Source: Pseudomonas sp. JUb42 (GTDB taxonomy: Bacteria; Pseudomonadota; Gammaproteobacteria; Pseudomonadales; Pseudomonadaceae). From it: a DNA stretch of 64,000 bases. The stretch spans positions 124,001 through 188,000 of the forward strand of contig NZ_JANUFD010000007.1 of assembly GCF_024807945.1 (NCBI RefSeq), given 5' to 3'. Both the position numbers and the translations under genes were made by a program. Under the pieces are notes generated by a model that ran no database searches, had not been told where the DNA came from, and saw nothing but the letters and a program-made list of their open reading frames with translations. Within the stretch, counting starts at the first letter, position 1, and each line of letters opens with the position of its first letter. Below, piece by piece: positions 1 to 8,008 of this stretch.

Positions 1-171
1 GTGGTGACCGCGCTCAAGGGCGGGCCGGTGGCGATTCTGGCGGCGATCGGCTCGGTGCTGATCTGCGGTTGCACCATTGCTCTGATCAGCCGGACCAACA
101 AGGGCGAGCCGCTGCCGCCGTTGGAAGAGCCGCTGATCATGCCTGCCACCGCTACTTCGGGGGCGCGCTGA
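1..171 (+). CDS. madL: Malonate transporter subunit MadL, C-terminal part (cut by window edge)
   Basis: The reading frame is open from the first base to a TGA at 169-171, giving 56 residues of a C-terminus. One hydrophobic membrane segment is visible (PVAILAAIGSVLICGCTIALI), followed by a short polar tail. The assignment rests mainly on the neighbour: the next gene starts one base after the stop and is a clear MadM, and MadL and MadM form the two-subunit malonate:sodium symporter of bacterial malonate decarboxylase loci. The remaining mad genes would lie upstream of the window. The real start is not in view. Confidence 0.75.
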   Translation: MVTALKGGPVAILAAIGSVLICGCTIALISRTNKGEPLPPLEEPLIMPATATSGAR

Positions 172-172
172 T

Positions 173-937
173 ATGTGGGATCTCATTCAAAAAGACCTGG
201 TCAGCCAGGGGTTGGTAACCGCATTTGCCGTGGTCGGCATCGTCATGTGGATTTCCGTGCTGCTGTCCAAGCACCTGACGTTTGGTCGGGTCCACGGTTC
301 GGCGATTGCCATCGTCATCGGCCTGATCCTGGCCTGGGTCGGCGGCACCATGACCGGCGGGCAAAAAGGCCTGGCCGATCTGTCGCTGTTCTCCGGTATC
401 GGCCTGATGGGCGGGGCGATGCTGCGTGACTTCGCCATTGTCGCCACGGCCTTTGAAGTTCAGGCCACCGAAGCGCGCAAGGCAGGGCTGATCGGTGCCT
501 TGTCGCTGCTGCTGGGGACTGTGCTGCCGTTTATCGTCGGTTGCTGCATGGCTTATGCCTTCGGCTATCGCGATGCCGTGAGCATGACCACCATCGGTGC
601 CGGTGCGGTGACTTACATTGTTGGCCCGGTGACGGGCGCAGCGATTGGTGCCAGCTCTGATGTCATGGCGTTGTCGATTGCTACCGGGCTGATCAAGGCG
701 ATTATCGTGATGGTCTGCACGCCCATGGCGGCGCGCTGGATGGGCCTGGATAACCCGCGCTCGGCCATGGTCTTCGGCGGTCTTGCCGGCACGGTCAGCG
801 GCGTGACCGCGGGGCTTGCTGCCACGGATCGCCGCCTAGTGCCTTACGGCGCCCTGACTGCGACCTTTCACACCGGCCTGGGCTGCCTGTTGGGGCCTTC
901 GATATTGTTCTTTATCGTGCGCGGGATTATGGGCTGA
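173..937 (+). CDS. madM: Malonate transporter subunit MadM
   Basis: A 254-residue, almost entirely hydrophobic protein with about seven to eight membrane segments and glycine-rich loops (GAGAVTYIVGPVTGAAIGASS), as expected for MadM of the MadL-MadM malonate uptake system in the inner membrane. The start codon lies one base after the madL stop, so the two are translationally coupled. Imported malonate would feed malonate decarboxylase, whose genes should lie upstream outside the window. The gene appears to end its operon: a REP-type palindrome follows 12 bp after the stop. No truncation is visible. Confidence 0.9.
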   Translation: MWDLIQKDLVSQGLVTAFAVVGIVMWISVLLSKHLTFGRVHGSAIAIVIGLILAWVGGTMTGGQKGLADLSLFSGIGLMGGAMLRDFAIVATAFEVQATEARKAGLIGALSLLLGTVLPFIVGCCMAYAFGYRDAVSMTTIGAGAVTYIVGPVTGAAIGASSDVMALSIATGLIKAIIVMVCTPMAARWMGLDNPRSAMVFGGLAGTVSGVTAGLAATDRRLVPYGALTATFHTGLGCLLGPSILFFIVRGIMG

Positions 938-949
938 ATGCAGAACTGA

Positions 950-1041
950 TGTGGGACCGGCTTTAGCCGGGAAGAGGTCGGTACATTCGATAGACATTCA
1001 CTGTATTGAATATCGTCTTCCCGGCTAAAGCCGGTCCCACA
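950..1041. repeat. REPIN-like inverted pair, 'ACCGGCTTTAGCCGG' class
   Basis: TGTGGGACCGGCTTTAGCCGG at the left end is mirrored by CCGGCTAAAGCCGGTCCCACA at the right, about 40 bp apart. It sits between the convergent ends of madM and trmL and may also act as a bidirectional terminator. The same class recurs at 43708 and 50353. Confidence 0.9.
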
Positions 1042-1063
1042 GGTCGCCTACCTTTCCCTTCGA

Positions 1064-1519
1064 TTATTTGAAACCCTGCTGCCGCCACGCCTCATACACC
1101 GCCACCGCCACGGTATTGGACAGATTCAGACTGCGACAGCCCTCGCGCATGGGCAGGCGCAGGCGTTGCTCGCCGGGCAGCGCGTCGAGAATTTCCGCTG
1201 GCAGACCCCGGCTCTCTGGCCCGAAAATGAACGCATCGCCATCCTGATAGCTGACGTCATGAAAAGGTTTTGAGCCTTTTGTGGTAAAAGCAAACAGCCG
1301 TGGCTGGCCCAGGCTCGCCAGGCAGCTGGCCAGGTCCGGGTGTGTCTTGAGCGTGGCGTATTCGTGATAATCCAGCCCGGCCCGACGCAGACGCTTGTCG
1401 TCCAGCTCGAAGCCCAGTGGCTCGATCAAATGCAGGGTGCTGCCGGTGTTGGCGCACAGCCTGATGACATTGCCGGTATTCGGCGGAATTTCTGGTTGAA
1501 AAAGGATGACGTGAAACAT
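1064..1519 (-). CDS. trmL: tRNA (cytidine(34)-2'-O)-methyltransferase TrmL
   Basis: A 151-residue SPOUT-fold RNA methyltransferase. TrmL 2'-O-methylates the wobble base of tRNA-Leu isoacceptors using S-adenosylmethionine. The three SPOUT motifs are visible: NTGNVIRLCANTG near residues 15-27, IFGPESRGLP near 95-104, and LNLSNTVAVAVYEA near the C-terminus, which form the knotted cofactor site. The length matches the family (about 150-157). The frame continues upstream, but the ATG at 1519 starts the conserved MFHVILF sequence and has a GGAG Shine-Dalgarno 7 bp away. Its start codon abuts or overlaps the divergent gene on the other strand. Confidence 0.93.
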   Translation of the reverse strand: MFHVILFQPEIPPNTGNVIRLCANTGSTLHLIEPLGFELDDKRLRRAGLDYHEYATLKTHPDLASCLASLGQPRLFAFTTKGSKPFHDVSYQDGDAFIFGPESRGLPAEILDALPGEQRLRLPMREGCRSLNLSNTVAVAVYEAWRQQGFK

Positions 1520-1544
1520 GCACGGCTCCGAACTGAAGGACGGC

Positions 1545-1961
1545 ATGCATTCTACCCCCGAAGAGGACCCGCGACTGAAGGCATGGCCGCGGGTTTTGGG
1601 GGCTATGGCAATTTTCGGGGTGATGGTGGGCTTGATGATCGGCCGTCTGACCCAGCCTGAACCATTGGAACTGCTACAGATCGAGGTGTTGCCCGCAGGG
1701 TTGGCCCTGTATTTCAACGAAGACCCTGAAATACGCGGCGAGCAGGTCGACGGCACGGTGGCACTGCACTTCAAGGCGTTCGGCCAGCCATGGAACGGTC
1801 AGCTGAAAATGGACGGCAAGATCGTCAACTGGAAGTTGCAGCGCGATAACAAGGGGGAGTGGGTGTTGGGTCTTCTCGCGGCCCGTCCGATACAAGGCGA
1901 CTGGCGCTCAGTAAAGGTGGACGGGCGCTGGAGACTGGAGGTCAGTCTCCGGGAGGAATAA
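1545..1961 (+). CDS. Conserved hypothetical membrane-anchored protein
   Basis: A 138-residue protein with a short polar N-terminus, one membrane segment (VLGAMAIFGVMVGLMIG, about residues 18-34) and a soluble domain of about 95 residues rich in beta-strand-like alternation, presumably periplasmic. I do not recognise a named family. The start is uncertain: ATG at 1545 has AAGGA at 1536-1540, while an in-frame ATG at 1518 would add nine residues and overlap the trmL start codon. It is divergent from trmL and followed by a strong hairpin terminator at 2081-2115. No enzymatic motif is visible. Confidence 0.7.
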   Translation: MHSTPEEDPRLKAWPRVLGAMAIFGVMVGLMIGRLTQPEPLELLQIEVLPAGLALYFNEDPEIRGEQVDGTVALHFKAFGQPWNGQLKMDGKIVNWKLQRDNKGEWVLGLLAARPIQGDWRSVKVDGRWRLEVSLREE

Positions 1962-2080
1962 AAGAGGGGAATCCCCGGCCTGCCTGTACCAAGGTCCCCA
2001 AAACTGGTGATGTAATACCTATTGCAGAGGCCGTGCCAGTTTTGCCAGAACTTCGTAAGAAACTTGAGATAAAAGCCAAA

Positions 2081-2115
2081 AGCCCCGTCAGAACGCTTGT
2101 CTGACGGGGCTTTTG
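2081..2115. terminator. Strong hairpin terminator, bidirectional
   Basis: AGCCCCGTCAG, a 9-nt loop, then CTGACGGGGCT followed by TTTTG; on the other strand the stem is followed by TTTTGGCTTTT. An 11-bp perfect stem between the plus-strand hypothetical gene and the end of the minus-strand tauC gene can serve both. Confidence 0.85.
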
Positions 2116-2235
2116 AGTTTTCAGAGCCGTTCGGGAATGAACGGTCGGCGAGTAAATGAAGATTTGCGAAGCGGTTTTGCACGCTATTCGCGCATTTTCC
2201 GCAGGAAGACTCCCAAAGTGATGCACGAATGCCCG

Positions 2236-3084
2236 TTAGTGCGTCTGCCCGTGCCATGGCACCAGTTTGCGTTGCAGGGCGCGCAGGCCCATTTCCATGG
2301 CGAAGGCGATGATGGCGATGACCAGAATGCCCAGCACGACTACGTCGGTGACCAGAAACTGCGCCGCTGACTGAACCATGAAGCCCAGGCCACTGGTGGC
2401 GGCGATCAGTTCGGCGGCAACTAGCGTCGACCAACCGACGCCCAGGCCGATGCGGATACCGGTAAGAATGTCCGGCAGGGCGCTGGGCACAATCACATGG
2501 CGAATCAACTGCCAGCGCGTGGCCCCCAGAGACTGCGCAGCCCGCAGCCGGGTCGGGTCAACCGTACGTACGCCGGTAGCGGTGGCGATGGCGACGGGGG
2601 CGAAGATCGCCAGGTAGATCAGCAACACCTTGGAGAATTCGCCGATACCGCACCAGATGACGATCAACGGCAGATAGGCCAACGGTGGCACCGGGCGATA
2701 GAACTCGATCAGCGGGTCAAAGATGCCCCGGGCGATGCGGTTATGGCCGATGGCGATACCCACCGGCACAGCACTGAGGATCGCCGCGCCCAGGGCCAGG
2801 CCGATGCGTTGCAGACTCGCCCCCAGATGCTGCCAGAGGGTCGAGTCCATGTAGCCCTTGGTCATCAGCAGCCAGCCTTTCTCCAGAACGGCTGACGGTG
2901 GCGGCAGGAACAGTGGGTCGATCCATTGCGCGGCGGTCACCAGCCACCAGGCGCCGAGCAGCGTCGCCAGGGTCAGCAGGCTGATGGTGCGAGTGCTTAT
3001 ATAGCCACGCACGCGTGGCGCGACGGCAGGGGGCTTGCCGGGGGCATCGGTCGTCTCCGGCCATTCATAGCTATTAATAGTCAT
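2236..3084 (-). CDS. tauC: Taurine/sulfonate ABC transporter permease TauC
   Basis: A 282-residue inner-membrane permease of the NitT/TauT type with about six membrane segments after a 30-residue polar N-terminus. The cytoplasmic coupling (EAA) loop is visible as [20 protein letters not shown] near residues 180-200, followed by [21 protein letters not shown], typical of TauC/SsuC. It overlaps tauB by four bases (ATGA), so the two are translationally coupled, and it works with TauA and TauB to import taurine or related sulfonates. It is the last gene of this operon: the dioxygenase gene tauD, which usually follows, is absent. A terminator lies about 120 bp beyond the stop. Confidence 0.92.
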   Translation of the reverse strand: MTINSYEWPETTDAPGKPPAVAPRVRGYISTRTISLLTLATLLGAWWLVTAAQWIDPLFLPPPSAVLEKGWLLMTKGYMDSTLWQHLGASLQRIGLALGAAILSAVPVGIAIGHNRIARGIFDPLIEFYRPVPPLAYLPLIVIWCGIGEFSKVLLIYLAIFAPVAIATATGVRTVDPTRLRAAQSLGATRWQLIRHVIVPSALPDILTGIRIGLGVGWSTLVAAELIAATSGLGFMVQSAAQFLVTDVVVLGILVIAIIAFAMEMGLRALQRKLVPWHGQTH

Positions 3085-3872
3085 GCGCGTTGCTCCCGAG
3101 TGATTCCGCGTTGCGAGAACACGCTGGACAGCACGTGTTCGCGGGTCTCGATAAAGCGCGGGTCGGATTTGATTGCGCGGGCGGACTCGCCAGCGGCATA
3201 GCGTCGGCCGAAGTCCAGTTGCAGATGCTCGACCACGCGCCCCGGATTGGGGGCCAGCAGCATCAGGTCGGTGGCCAGGAACACCGCTTCTTCGATGTCG
3301 TGGGTGATCAGGAATACCGGCTTGGCGGTGCGCTGCCAGACTTGCAGCAGCAACTCCTGCACTTGCTCGCGGGTAAAGGCGTCGAGCGCGCCGAAGGGTT
3401 CGTCCATCAGCAGCACACGCGGGTCGGCGGCCAATGCCCGGGCCAGGCCGACGCGCTGGCGCTGACCGCCGGACAGTTGCCAGATACGGCGGTTATCGAA
3501 ACCGGCCAGGTCCACCAGGGCCAGCATCTCCCGCGCCCTGGCTTCGCGCTGCTCGCGGGGCAGGCCCGCCAGCTCCAGACCAAAGGCGACGTTGGCCAGT
3601 ACATCCTGCCAAGGCAATAGGGCATCGTCCTGAAACACCACGCCACGTTCGGCGCTCGGCCCGTTGACCGCTACGCCGTCCAGGGTGATACGCCCGGCAC
3701 TGGGGGCAACGAAACCGGCAATCAGGTTAAGCAGCGAGGTCTTGCCGCTGCCTGATGCCCCGAGTGCCACGAGCAATTGGTTCGGGCCCAGAGTCAGGGA
3801 AATATCCGACAGTACCGGCTCGGCTGCACCGGGATACTGTGCGCAGATGCGCTCCAGCTGTAATACCGCCAT
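3081..3872 (-). CDS. tauB: Taurine/sulfonate ABC transporter ATPase TauB
   Basis: A 263-residue ATPase. Walker A is GASGSGKT at residues 38-45; the Q-loop ([11 protein letters not shown]), signature [16 protein letters not shown], Walker [13 protein letters not shown] and the switch histidine in LITHDIEEA are all present, so it should be active. [10 protein letters not shown] is typical of the nitrate/taurine-sulfonate subfamily. It lies 14 bp after tauA and overlaps tauC by four bases. It powers the TauC permease at the inner membrane. The operon layout tauA-tauB-tauC supports the substrate assignment, although the exact sulfonate cannot be read from the ATPase. Confidence 0.93.
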   Translation of the reverse strand: MAVLQLERICAQYPGAAEPVLSDISLTLGPNQLLVALGASGSGKTSLLNLIAGFVAPSAGRITLDGVAVNGPSAERGVVFQDDALLPWQDVLANVAFGLELAGLPREQREARAREMLALVDLAGFDNRRIWQLSGGQRQRVGLARALAADPRVLLMDEPFGALDAFTREQVQELLLQVWQRTAKPVFLITHDIEEAVFLATDLMLLAPNPGRVVEHLQLDFGRRYAAGESARAIKSDPRFIETREHVLSSVFSQRGITREQRA

Positions 3873-3886
3873 GACCCGGCCCTCCT

Positions 3887-4864
3887 TTATTGAGTGATGA
3901 ACTTGGCGCTGACATAAGGCGAGTAGTCAGCCAGTACGGCGTCGACCTTGCCCTGCTCTTTAAGGAAGGCGGCGGTCTTGGTCACGGCCTCGATAGTCGG
4001 TGCACCCAACAGAGCCTGCTGATCGGCGGCCAGTGGGTAGACGTTGCCCTGCAACAGGCCGGGAACGTCGGCGGCCTTGGCGCCGGACAGTTGCACCAGC
4101 TTGTCGACGTTGGCGGTATTGGCGATCCAGGCTGCCGGGTCCTTGCGGTACTGGGCGTAGGCGTCGAGGGTGACCTTGGCGAAGGCTTTGACGATTTCTG
4201 GATGTTTATCGGCAAAGTCCTTGCGCACGATCCAGGCATCGAAGGTCGGTGCGCCGACCTTGGCCAGCTCGCCGGAGGTAATCAGCACCTTGCCGGTTTC
4301 CTTGGCCACGCCCAGAGCCGGATCCCATACGTAGGTGGCATCGATATCACCGCGCTTCCAGGCGGCGGCAATGGCCGGTGGCGCGAGGTTGACGATGGTC
4401 ACCTTGGACGGATCGATCTTCCAGTACTTCAACGCCGCCAACAGGCTGTAGTGGCCGGTAGAGACGAAGGGCACGGCGACTTTCTTGCCGATCAGGTCCT
4501 GAGGCTTGTCGATGCCGGAGCCGTTGCGTGCCACCAGGGCCTCGGCAGCGCCGATCTGGGTAGCAATGAGGAAGGTTTCCACCGGCAGCTTGCGCGTTGC
4601 GGCGGCGGTCAGCGGGCTGCTGCCCAGATAACCGATCTGTACGTCACCTGAAGCAATGGCTGTAATGACATCGGCGCCATTATCAAACTTGCGCCAGGAG
4701 ATTTTCGAATCCGTGGCCTTTTCATAGGCGTTATCGGTTTGCGCGACTTTGGCCGGATCGACGGTGGTCTGGTAAGCGACTGTGAAGTCAGCGGCCTGAG
4801 CCAGGTACGAAGCGCCGGTCAGTGAAAGTGCAGCCAGTAGACGTAGAGAGAAATGCAGTTTCAT
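3887..4864 (-). CDS. tauA: Taurine-binding periplasmic protein TauA
   Basis: A 325-residue solute-binding protein. A signal peptide of about 24 residues ([20 protein letters not shown], cleavage after AQA) is followed by [17 protein letters not shown], characteristic of TauA, and by [15 protein letters not shown] and YVWDPALG segments of the NMT1/SsuA-like fold. It captures taurine in the periplasm for TauBC. First gene of tauABC. The 638-bp upstream gap, which holds a perfect 13-bp inverted repeat, should carry its promoter. In relatives this system is induced under sulfate limitation through CysB-type control; that is family knowledge, not seen here. Confidence 0.93.
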   Translation of the reverse strand: MKLHFSLRLLAALSLTGASYLAQAADFTVAYQTTVDPAKVAQTDNAYEKATDSKISWRKFDNGADVITAIASGDVQIGYLGSSPLTAAATRKLPVETFLIATQIGAAEALVARNGSGIDKPQDLIGKKVAVPFVSTGHYSLLAALKYWKIDPSKVTIVNLAPPAIAAAWKRGDIDATYVWDPALGVAKETGKVLITSGELAKVGAPTFDAWIVRKDFADKHPEIVKAFAKVTLDAYAQYRKDPAAWIANTANVDKLVQLSGAKAADVPGLLQGNVYPLAADQQALLGAPTIEAVTKTAAFLKEQGKVDAVLADYSPYVSAKFITQ

Positions 4865-5502
4865 CGCGAAGCTCCGAAGCAGGGCAGGTCGGGGAATGCG
4901 ATGAGACTAAATGATCTAATAATGCCGAAATAAATAACCTTTTGGCATGAGCTTATGAGGGGATGCGAGGTGTGTTATCGAGAATTTTGGTGCTGCGGGG
5001 TGCCTTTGACAAATTTTTCAGGAAAAGTTCAGCTTGTGTGTCGCCATGATTACAACTGTAACAATCCATGTGAGAGGATTGTTACAGTCCTGTGTCTGGG
5101 CTGTTGTGCCGAGAAATATGGGCCGCGAGCGACTCAAGGAGAGTGACCGGTCAGTCAGCATCCGGTCGTGCAGTACGGCCAAGCGAATCGATCTGATGAA
5201 CGGTGCGCAAATATTTTTTGGGAATTAGCCGAATAGGCCGATACACTCCACAACGGCATGGCTGACATGGTTTGACACATATAACCGTTTCGCCTGAAAA
5301 GCGGACCAATAAGTCTTTTCAGGTTTAAGGGTTTTTTGCATACCGTGGAGGCTACCGGCACACGCGGTCTAGTACTTTAGTCTTAGAGGTGACCAGCACC
5401 ATTGACTCTCCGAGTCGGGTCTGGCGCTAATCGCGCAACCGCGGGTCAGGGCATTAGCTCGGCACCGTGGATACAAAAATTAGATTCAAGAGGAGCGAAA
5501 CA
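4865..5502. other. Divergent intergenic region between tauA and oprD
   Basis: No credible coding sequence: the short open frames lack ribosome sites and family features. The stretch is AT-richer than its surroundings, must hold divergent promoters for tauA and the porin gene, and contains the 34-bp inverted repeat at 5055-5088. I could not fix promoter elements by eye. The long distance to oprD allows a sizeable untranslated leader. Confidence 0.6.
5055..5088. promoter_or_regulatory. Perfect 13-bp inverted repeat, candidate operator
   Basis: ACTGTAACAATCC and GGATTGTTACAGT are exact reverse complements separated by 8 bp (ATGTGAGA). There is no T-tract on either side, so an operator for a dimeric regulator is more likely than a terminator. 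It lies about 190 bp upstream of tauA and 415 bp upstream of oprD. Confidence 0.55.
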
Positions 5503-6864
5503 ATGAAGAAGTCCACCCTGGCCCTGGCCGTAGCGGTAAGTGCCCTGGCTCAGCAGGCTGGTGCAGCTGGTTTCCTGGAAGACAGCAAGGCAACCATCAG
5601 TTCTCGTACCATGTATTTCGAAAACGACGTCCGTGAAGGCCGTCGCGCACAGGATCAGCGTGAGACAGCAGAAGGCTTGCTGTTCAACTTCAACTCCGGC
5701 TACACCCAAGGCGTTGTGGGCTTCGGTCTGGACGTGCAAAGCATGTGGGGTATCCACCTGGGCGGCGGTATCGATCACCACACCGCTACCACAGCTAACT
5801 CGTTCTTCCCGACCGAGAAAGATGGTTCCTCCATGGACCAGTGGGGCCGTACCGGCGCCAACGCCAAGGTCAAGTTCTCCAAGACCGAGCTGAAAATTGG
5901 TAATGCCCTGGCACCTAACCTGCCAATCCTGGTTTCCAACGATGGTCGTTTGCTGCCACAGAGCTTCTCCGGTGGCACCATCACGTCGAAAGAAATCGAC
6001 AACGTAACTTTCAACGTTGGTAAGTTGGAGCATCAGGCTGCTCGTGCATCGAGCAACTACTCGGGCCTGTCCGTTGCTGGTGCAACCCAGGACTCCAACA
6101 ACTTCATGTTCGCTGGCGCTGACTGGAAGGTCACCAAAGACCTGACCCTGCAGGCTTACCACTCGCAGCTGGAAGACTTCTACAAGCAGACGTTCCTGGG
6201 CCTGACTCACGTCTTCCAGATCGCTGATGACCAGTCGTTCAAAACCGACCTGCGTTGGTTCGACAGCAGCTCCGATGGCAAGAACGGCCAAAACGCTACC
6301 GGCTATGCCTTCAACAACAACGGTGGCTATGCCAAGAACGTTGGTGAAGTCGACAACAAAACCTGGTCGGCAATGTTCACCTACACCCTCGGCGGCCACG
6401 CTCTCATGCTCGGTCACCAGCGTGTGAACGACGACGGCGGCATGGTCTGGTTGAACCAAGGCAACGTCACCAAGAACGGCCTGAGCAATACTCACGCCGA
6501 AGGCGAAGGCGGTTCCAGCTTCTACCTGTTCACCGACAGTATGATCAACCAGTTTGCCCGTGCCGGTGAGAACACCACCTTCGGTCAATACTCGTATGAC
6601 TTCGCTCGTCTGGGCGTCCCAGGTCTGAAAGCAGCGTTCGCTTACCTGCACGGTACCGACATCAAGGCAGCCAACACTGCTGTTGACAAGAGCGACAGCT
6701 CTGAGTGGGAACGTGACGTTCGTCTGGACTACGTTGTTCAGTCCGGCGTGCTGAAAGGCTTCGGTACTTCCCTGCGTCGCGGTACCTACCGTGGCGACAG
6801 CGGTACTCCAGCTGACCAGGATCAGACCCGTCTGATCTTCAACTACACCTACGCTTTCAAGTAA
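5503..6864 (+). CDS. OprD-family outer-membrane porin
   Basis: A 453-residue outer-membrane beta-barrel of the OprD substrate-specific porin family. The signal peptide is about 21 residues (MKKSTLALAVAVSALAQQAGA) and mature AGFLEDSKATISSRTMYFEND is the hallmark start of OprD/OprE/OprQ-type porins. It ends in an aromatic-rich final strand (FNYTYAFK). ATG at 5503 was chosen over an upstream in-frame GTG because it begins the signal peptide and has a GAGGAG ribosome site. Codon choice is strongly biased to GGC, GTT, CTG and AAC, suggesting high expression. Position between tau and ssu genes hints at a role in sulfonate passage, but the substrate cannot be read from sequence. Confidence 0.93.
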   Translation: MKKSTLALAVAVSALAQQAGAAGFLEDSKATISSRTMYFENDVREGRRAQDQRETAEGLLFNFNSGYTQGVVGFGLDVQSMWGIHLGGGIDHHTATTANSFFPTEKDGSSMDQWGRTGANAKVKFSKTELKIGNALAPNLPILVSNDGRLLPQSFSGGTITSKEIDNVTFNVGKLEHQAARASSNYSGLSVAGATQDSNNFMFAGADWKVTKDLTLQAYHSQLEDFYKQTFLGLTHVFQIADDQSFKTDLRWFDSSSDGKNGQNATGYAFNNNGGYAKNVGEVDNKTWSAMFTYTLGGHALMLGHQRVNDDGGMVWLNQGNVTKNGLSNTHAEGEGGSSFYLFTDSMINQFARAGENTTFGQYSYDFARLGVPGLKAAFAYLHGTDIKAANTAVDKSDSSEWERDVRLDYVVQSGVLKGFGTSLRRGTYRGDSGTPADQDQTRLIFNYTYAFK

Positions 6865-6886
6865 GTGTGTTGAGCTGAGTTAAAGG

Positions 6887-6912
6887 AACCCCGCTTCGGC
6901 GGGGTTTTTTTT
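6887..6912 (+). terminator. Rho-independent terminator of the porin gene
   Basis: AACCCCGC, TTC loop, GGCGGGGTT followed by eight T residues, 22 bp after the porin stop codon. Confidence 0.92.
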
Positions 6913-7061
6913 GCCCGGTATTTTTATGCCTGAGTCGCCCGAACAAAGCGCTATATTTGTTATGCACAAATCATCTAATTAAATCGTTATCTATTCTTTT
7001 TAATTTTTAACGATTCGATGCACAGTGGCTGCCATAACCTGGCAAACCAAGGAGCATCACC

Positions 7062-7700
7062 ATGAGCCTGCGACTGGGCGATATCGCCCCCGACTTCGAA
7101 CAGGATTCCAGCGAAGGCCGTATCCGTTTTCACGAATGGCTTGGCGACAGCTGGGGTGTACTGTTTTCCCACCCGGCGGACTTCACGCCGGTCTGCACCA
7201 CGGAGCTGGGCTTTACCGCCAAACTCAAGGATGAATTCAGCAAGCGCGGCGTCAAGGCCATTGCCCTGTCGGTGGACCCGGTCGATTCGCATATCCGCTG
7301 GATCGACGACATCAACAGCACCCAGAACACTCTCGTCAACTTCCCGATCCTGGCTGATGCCGATCGCAAGGTTTCCGATCTCTACGACCTGATTCACCCC
7401 AATGCCAACGACACCCTGACCGTGCGTTCACTGTTCGTGATCGACCCGAACAAGAAGGTGCGCCTGACCATTACCTATCCGGCCAGCACCGGGCGCAATT
7501 TCAATGAAATCCTGCGCGTGATCGATTCTCTGCAATTGACCGACAACTACAAAGTCGCGACCCCGGCCAACTGGGTGGATGGCGATGATGTGGTGATCGT
7601 GCCGTCAATCAAGGACGAAGAAGAGATCAAGCAGCGCTTTCCCAAGGGCTATAAGGCCGTCACGCCGTATCTGCGCCTGACCCCGCAACCCAATCGTTAA
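7062..7700 (+). CDS. lsfA: 1-Cys peroxiredoxin LsfA
   Basis: A 212-residue peroxiredoxin of the Prx6 type that reduces hydrogen peroxide and organic peroxides. The peroxidatic cysteine is Cys45 in PADFTPVCTTELG; no other cysteine occurs, which makes it a 1-Cys enzyme needing an external reductant. The C-terminal dimerisation part (GKNP-like TPANWVDGDDVVIVPS, FPKGYKAVTPYLR) is complete. In Pseudomonas putida the orthologue is a sulfate-starvation protein encoded next to the ssu operon, and here it also precedes ssuA on the same strand. The ribosome site is AAGGAG before ATG 7062. A terminator at 7733 separates it from ssuA. Confidence 0.92.
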   Translation: MSLRLGDIAPDFEQDSSEGRIRFHEWLGDSWGVLFSHPADFTPVCTTELGFTAKLKDEFSKRGVKAIALSVDPVDSHIRWIDDINSTQNTLVNFPILADADRKVSDLYDLIHPNANDTLTVRSLFVIDPNKKVRLTITYPASTGRNFNEILRVIDSLQLTDNYKVATPANWVDGDDVVIVPSIKDEEEIKQRFPKGYKAVTPYLRLTPQPNR

Positions 7701-7732
7701 GCTTTCACGTACTCACCAAGCAGAGGATTTTT

Positions 7733-7757
7733 AGGGCCGATTTATCGGCCCTTTTTT
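7733..7757 (+). terminator. Rho-independent terminator after lsfA
   Basis: AGGGCCGAT, TT loop, ATCGGCCCT followed by a run of T residues, 30 bp after lsfA. Confidence 0.92.
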
Positions 7758-7795
7758 TATGGCGGATGACAGGGGCATTTGAATTGAAATGAGGG

Positions 7796-7871
7796 GTGGG
7801 AGCCGGCTTGCTGGCGATTGGGTCGGTTCAGGCAATCGAGATGGCGCTATCGCCAGCAAGCCGGCTCCCAC
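7796..7871. repeat. REPIN-like inverted pair, 'GAGCCGGCTTGCTGGCGAT' class
   Basis: GTGGGAGCCGGCTTGCTGGC on the left is mirrored by GCCAGCAAGCCGGCTCCCAC on the right. The class recurs at 23887 and 31611. Confidence 0.9.
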
Positions 7872-8008
7872 AAATCCACCTTGATATTTTATATATCCTT
7901 TATGCATAACCAAATGAATAAATAAGATTTATAGATATAAAAAACTCCTGTTAAGGTCACTGCATATCCGGCGATATCCGCCACTTCACTGATCATTGGA
8001 GAGCGCCC

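Larger units (their letters stand above)
7701..8008. other. lsfA-ssuA gap: terminator, REPIN and AT-rich ssuA promoter region
   Basis: Contains the lsfA terminator (7733-7757), a REPIN (7796-7871) and then about 75 bp of very AT-rich sequence (7880-7955) just upstream of ssuA, the likely site of its own promoter and activator binding. No trace of ssuE, which occupies this position in P. putida, is recognisable in any frame. Confidence 0.65.

Noticed and set aside
4955..5228. Two overlapping small open frames of about 63 codons in the tauA-oprD gap
   Set aside because: No ribosome site, no recognisable features, and they run across the 13-bp inverted repeat; judged non-coding.
5272..5300. TTGACA followed by a weak -10 considered as the oprD promoter
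   Set aside because: The -10 (TGAAAA) is poor at 17-bp spacing and the leader would be about 200 bp; not strong enough to list as a promoter.
5446..6651. 401-codon minus-strand frame opposite the porin gene
   Set aside because: Caused by the strong codon bias of the porin gene; no family features or ribosome site.
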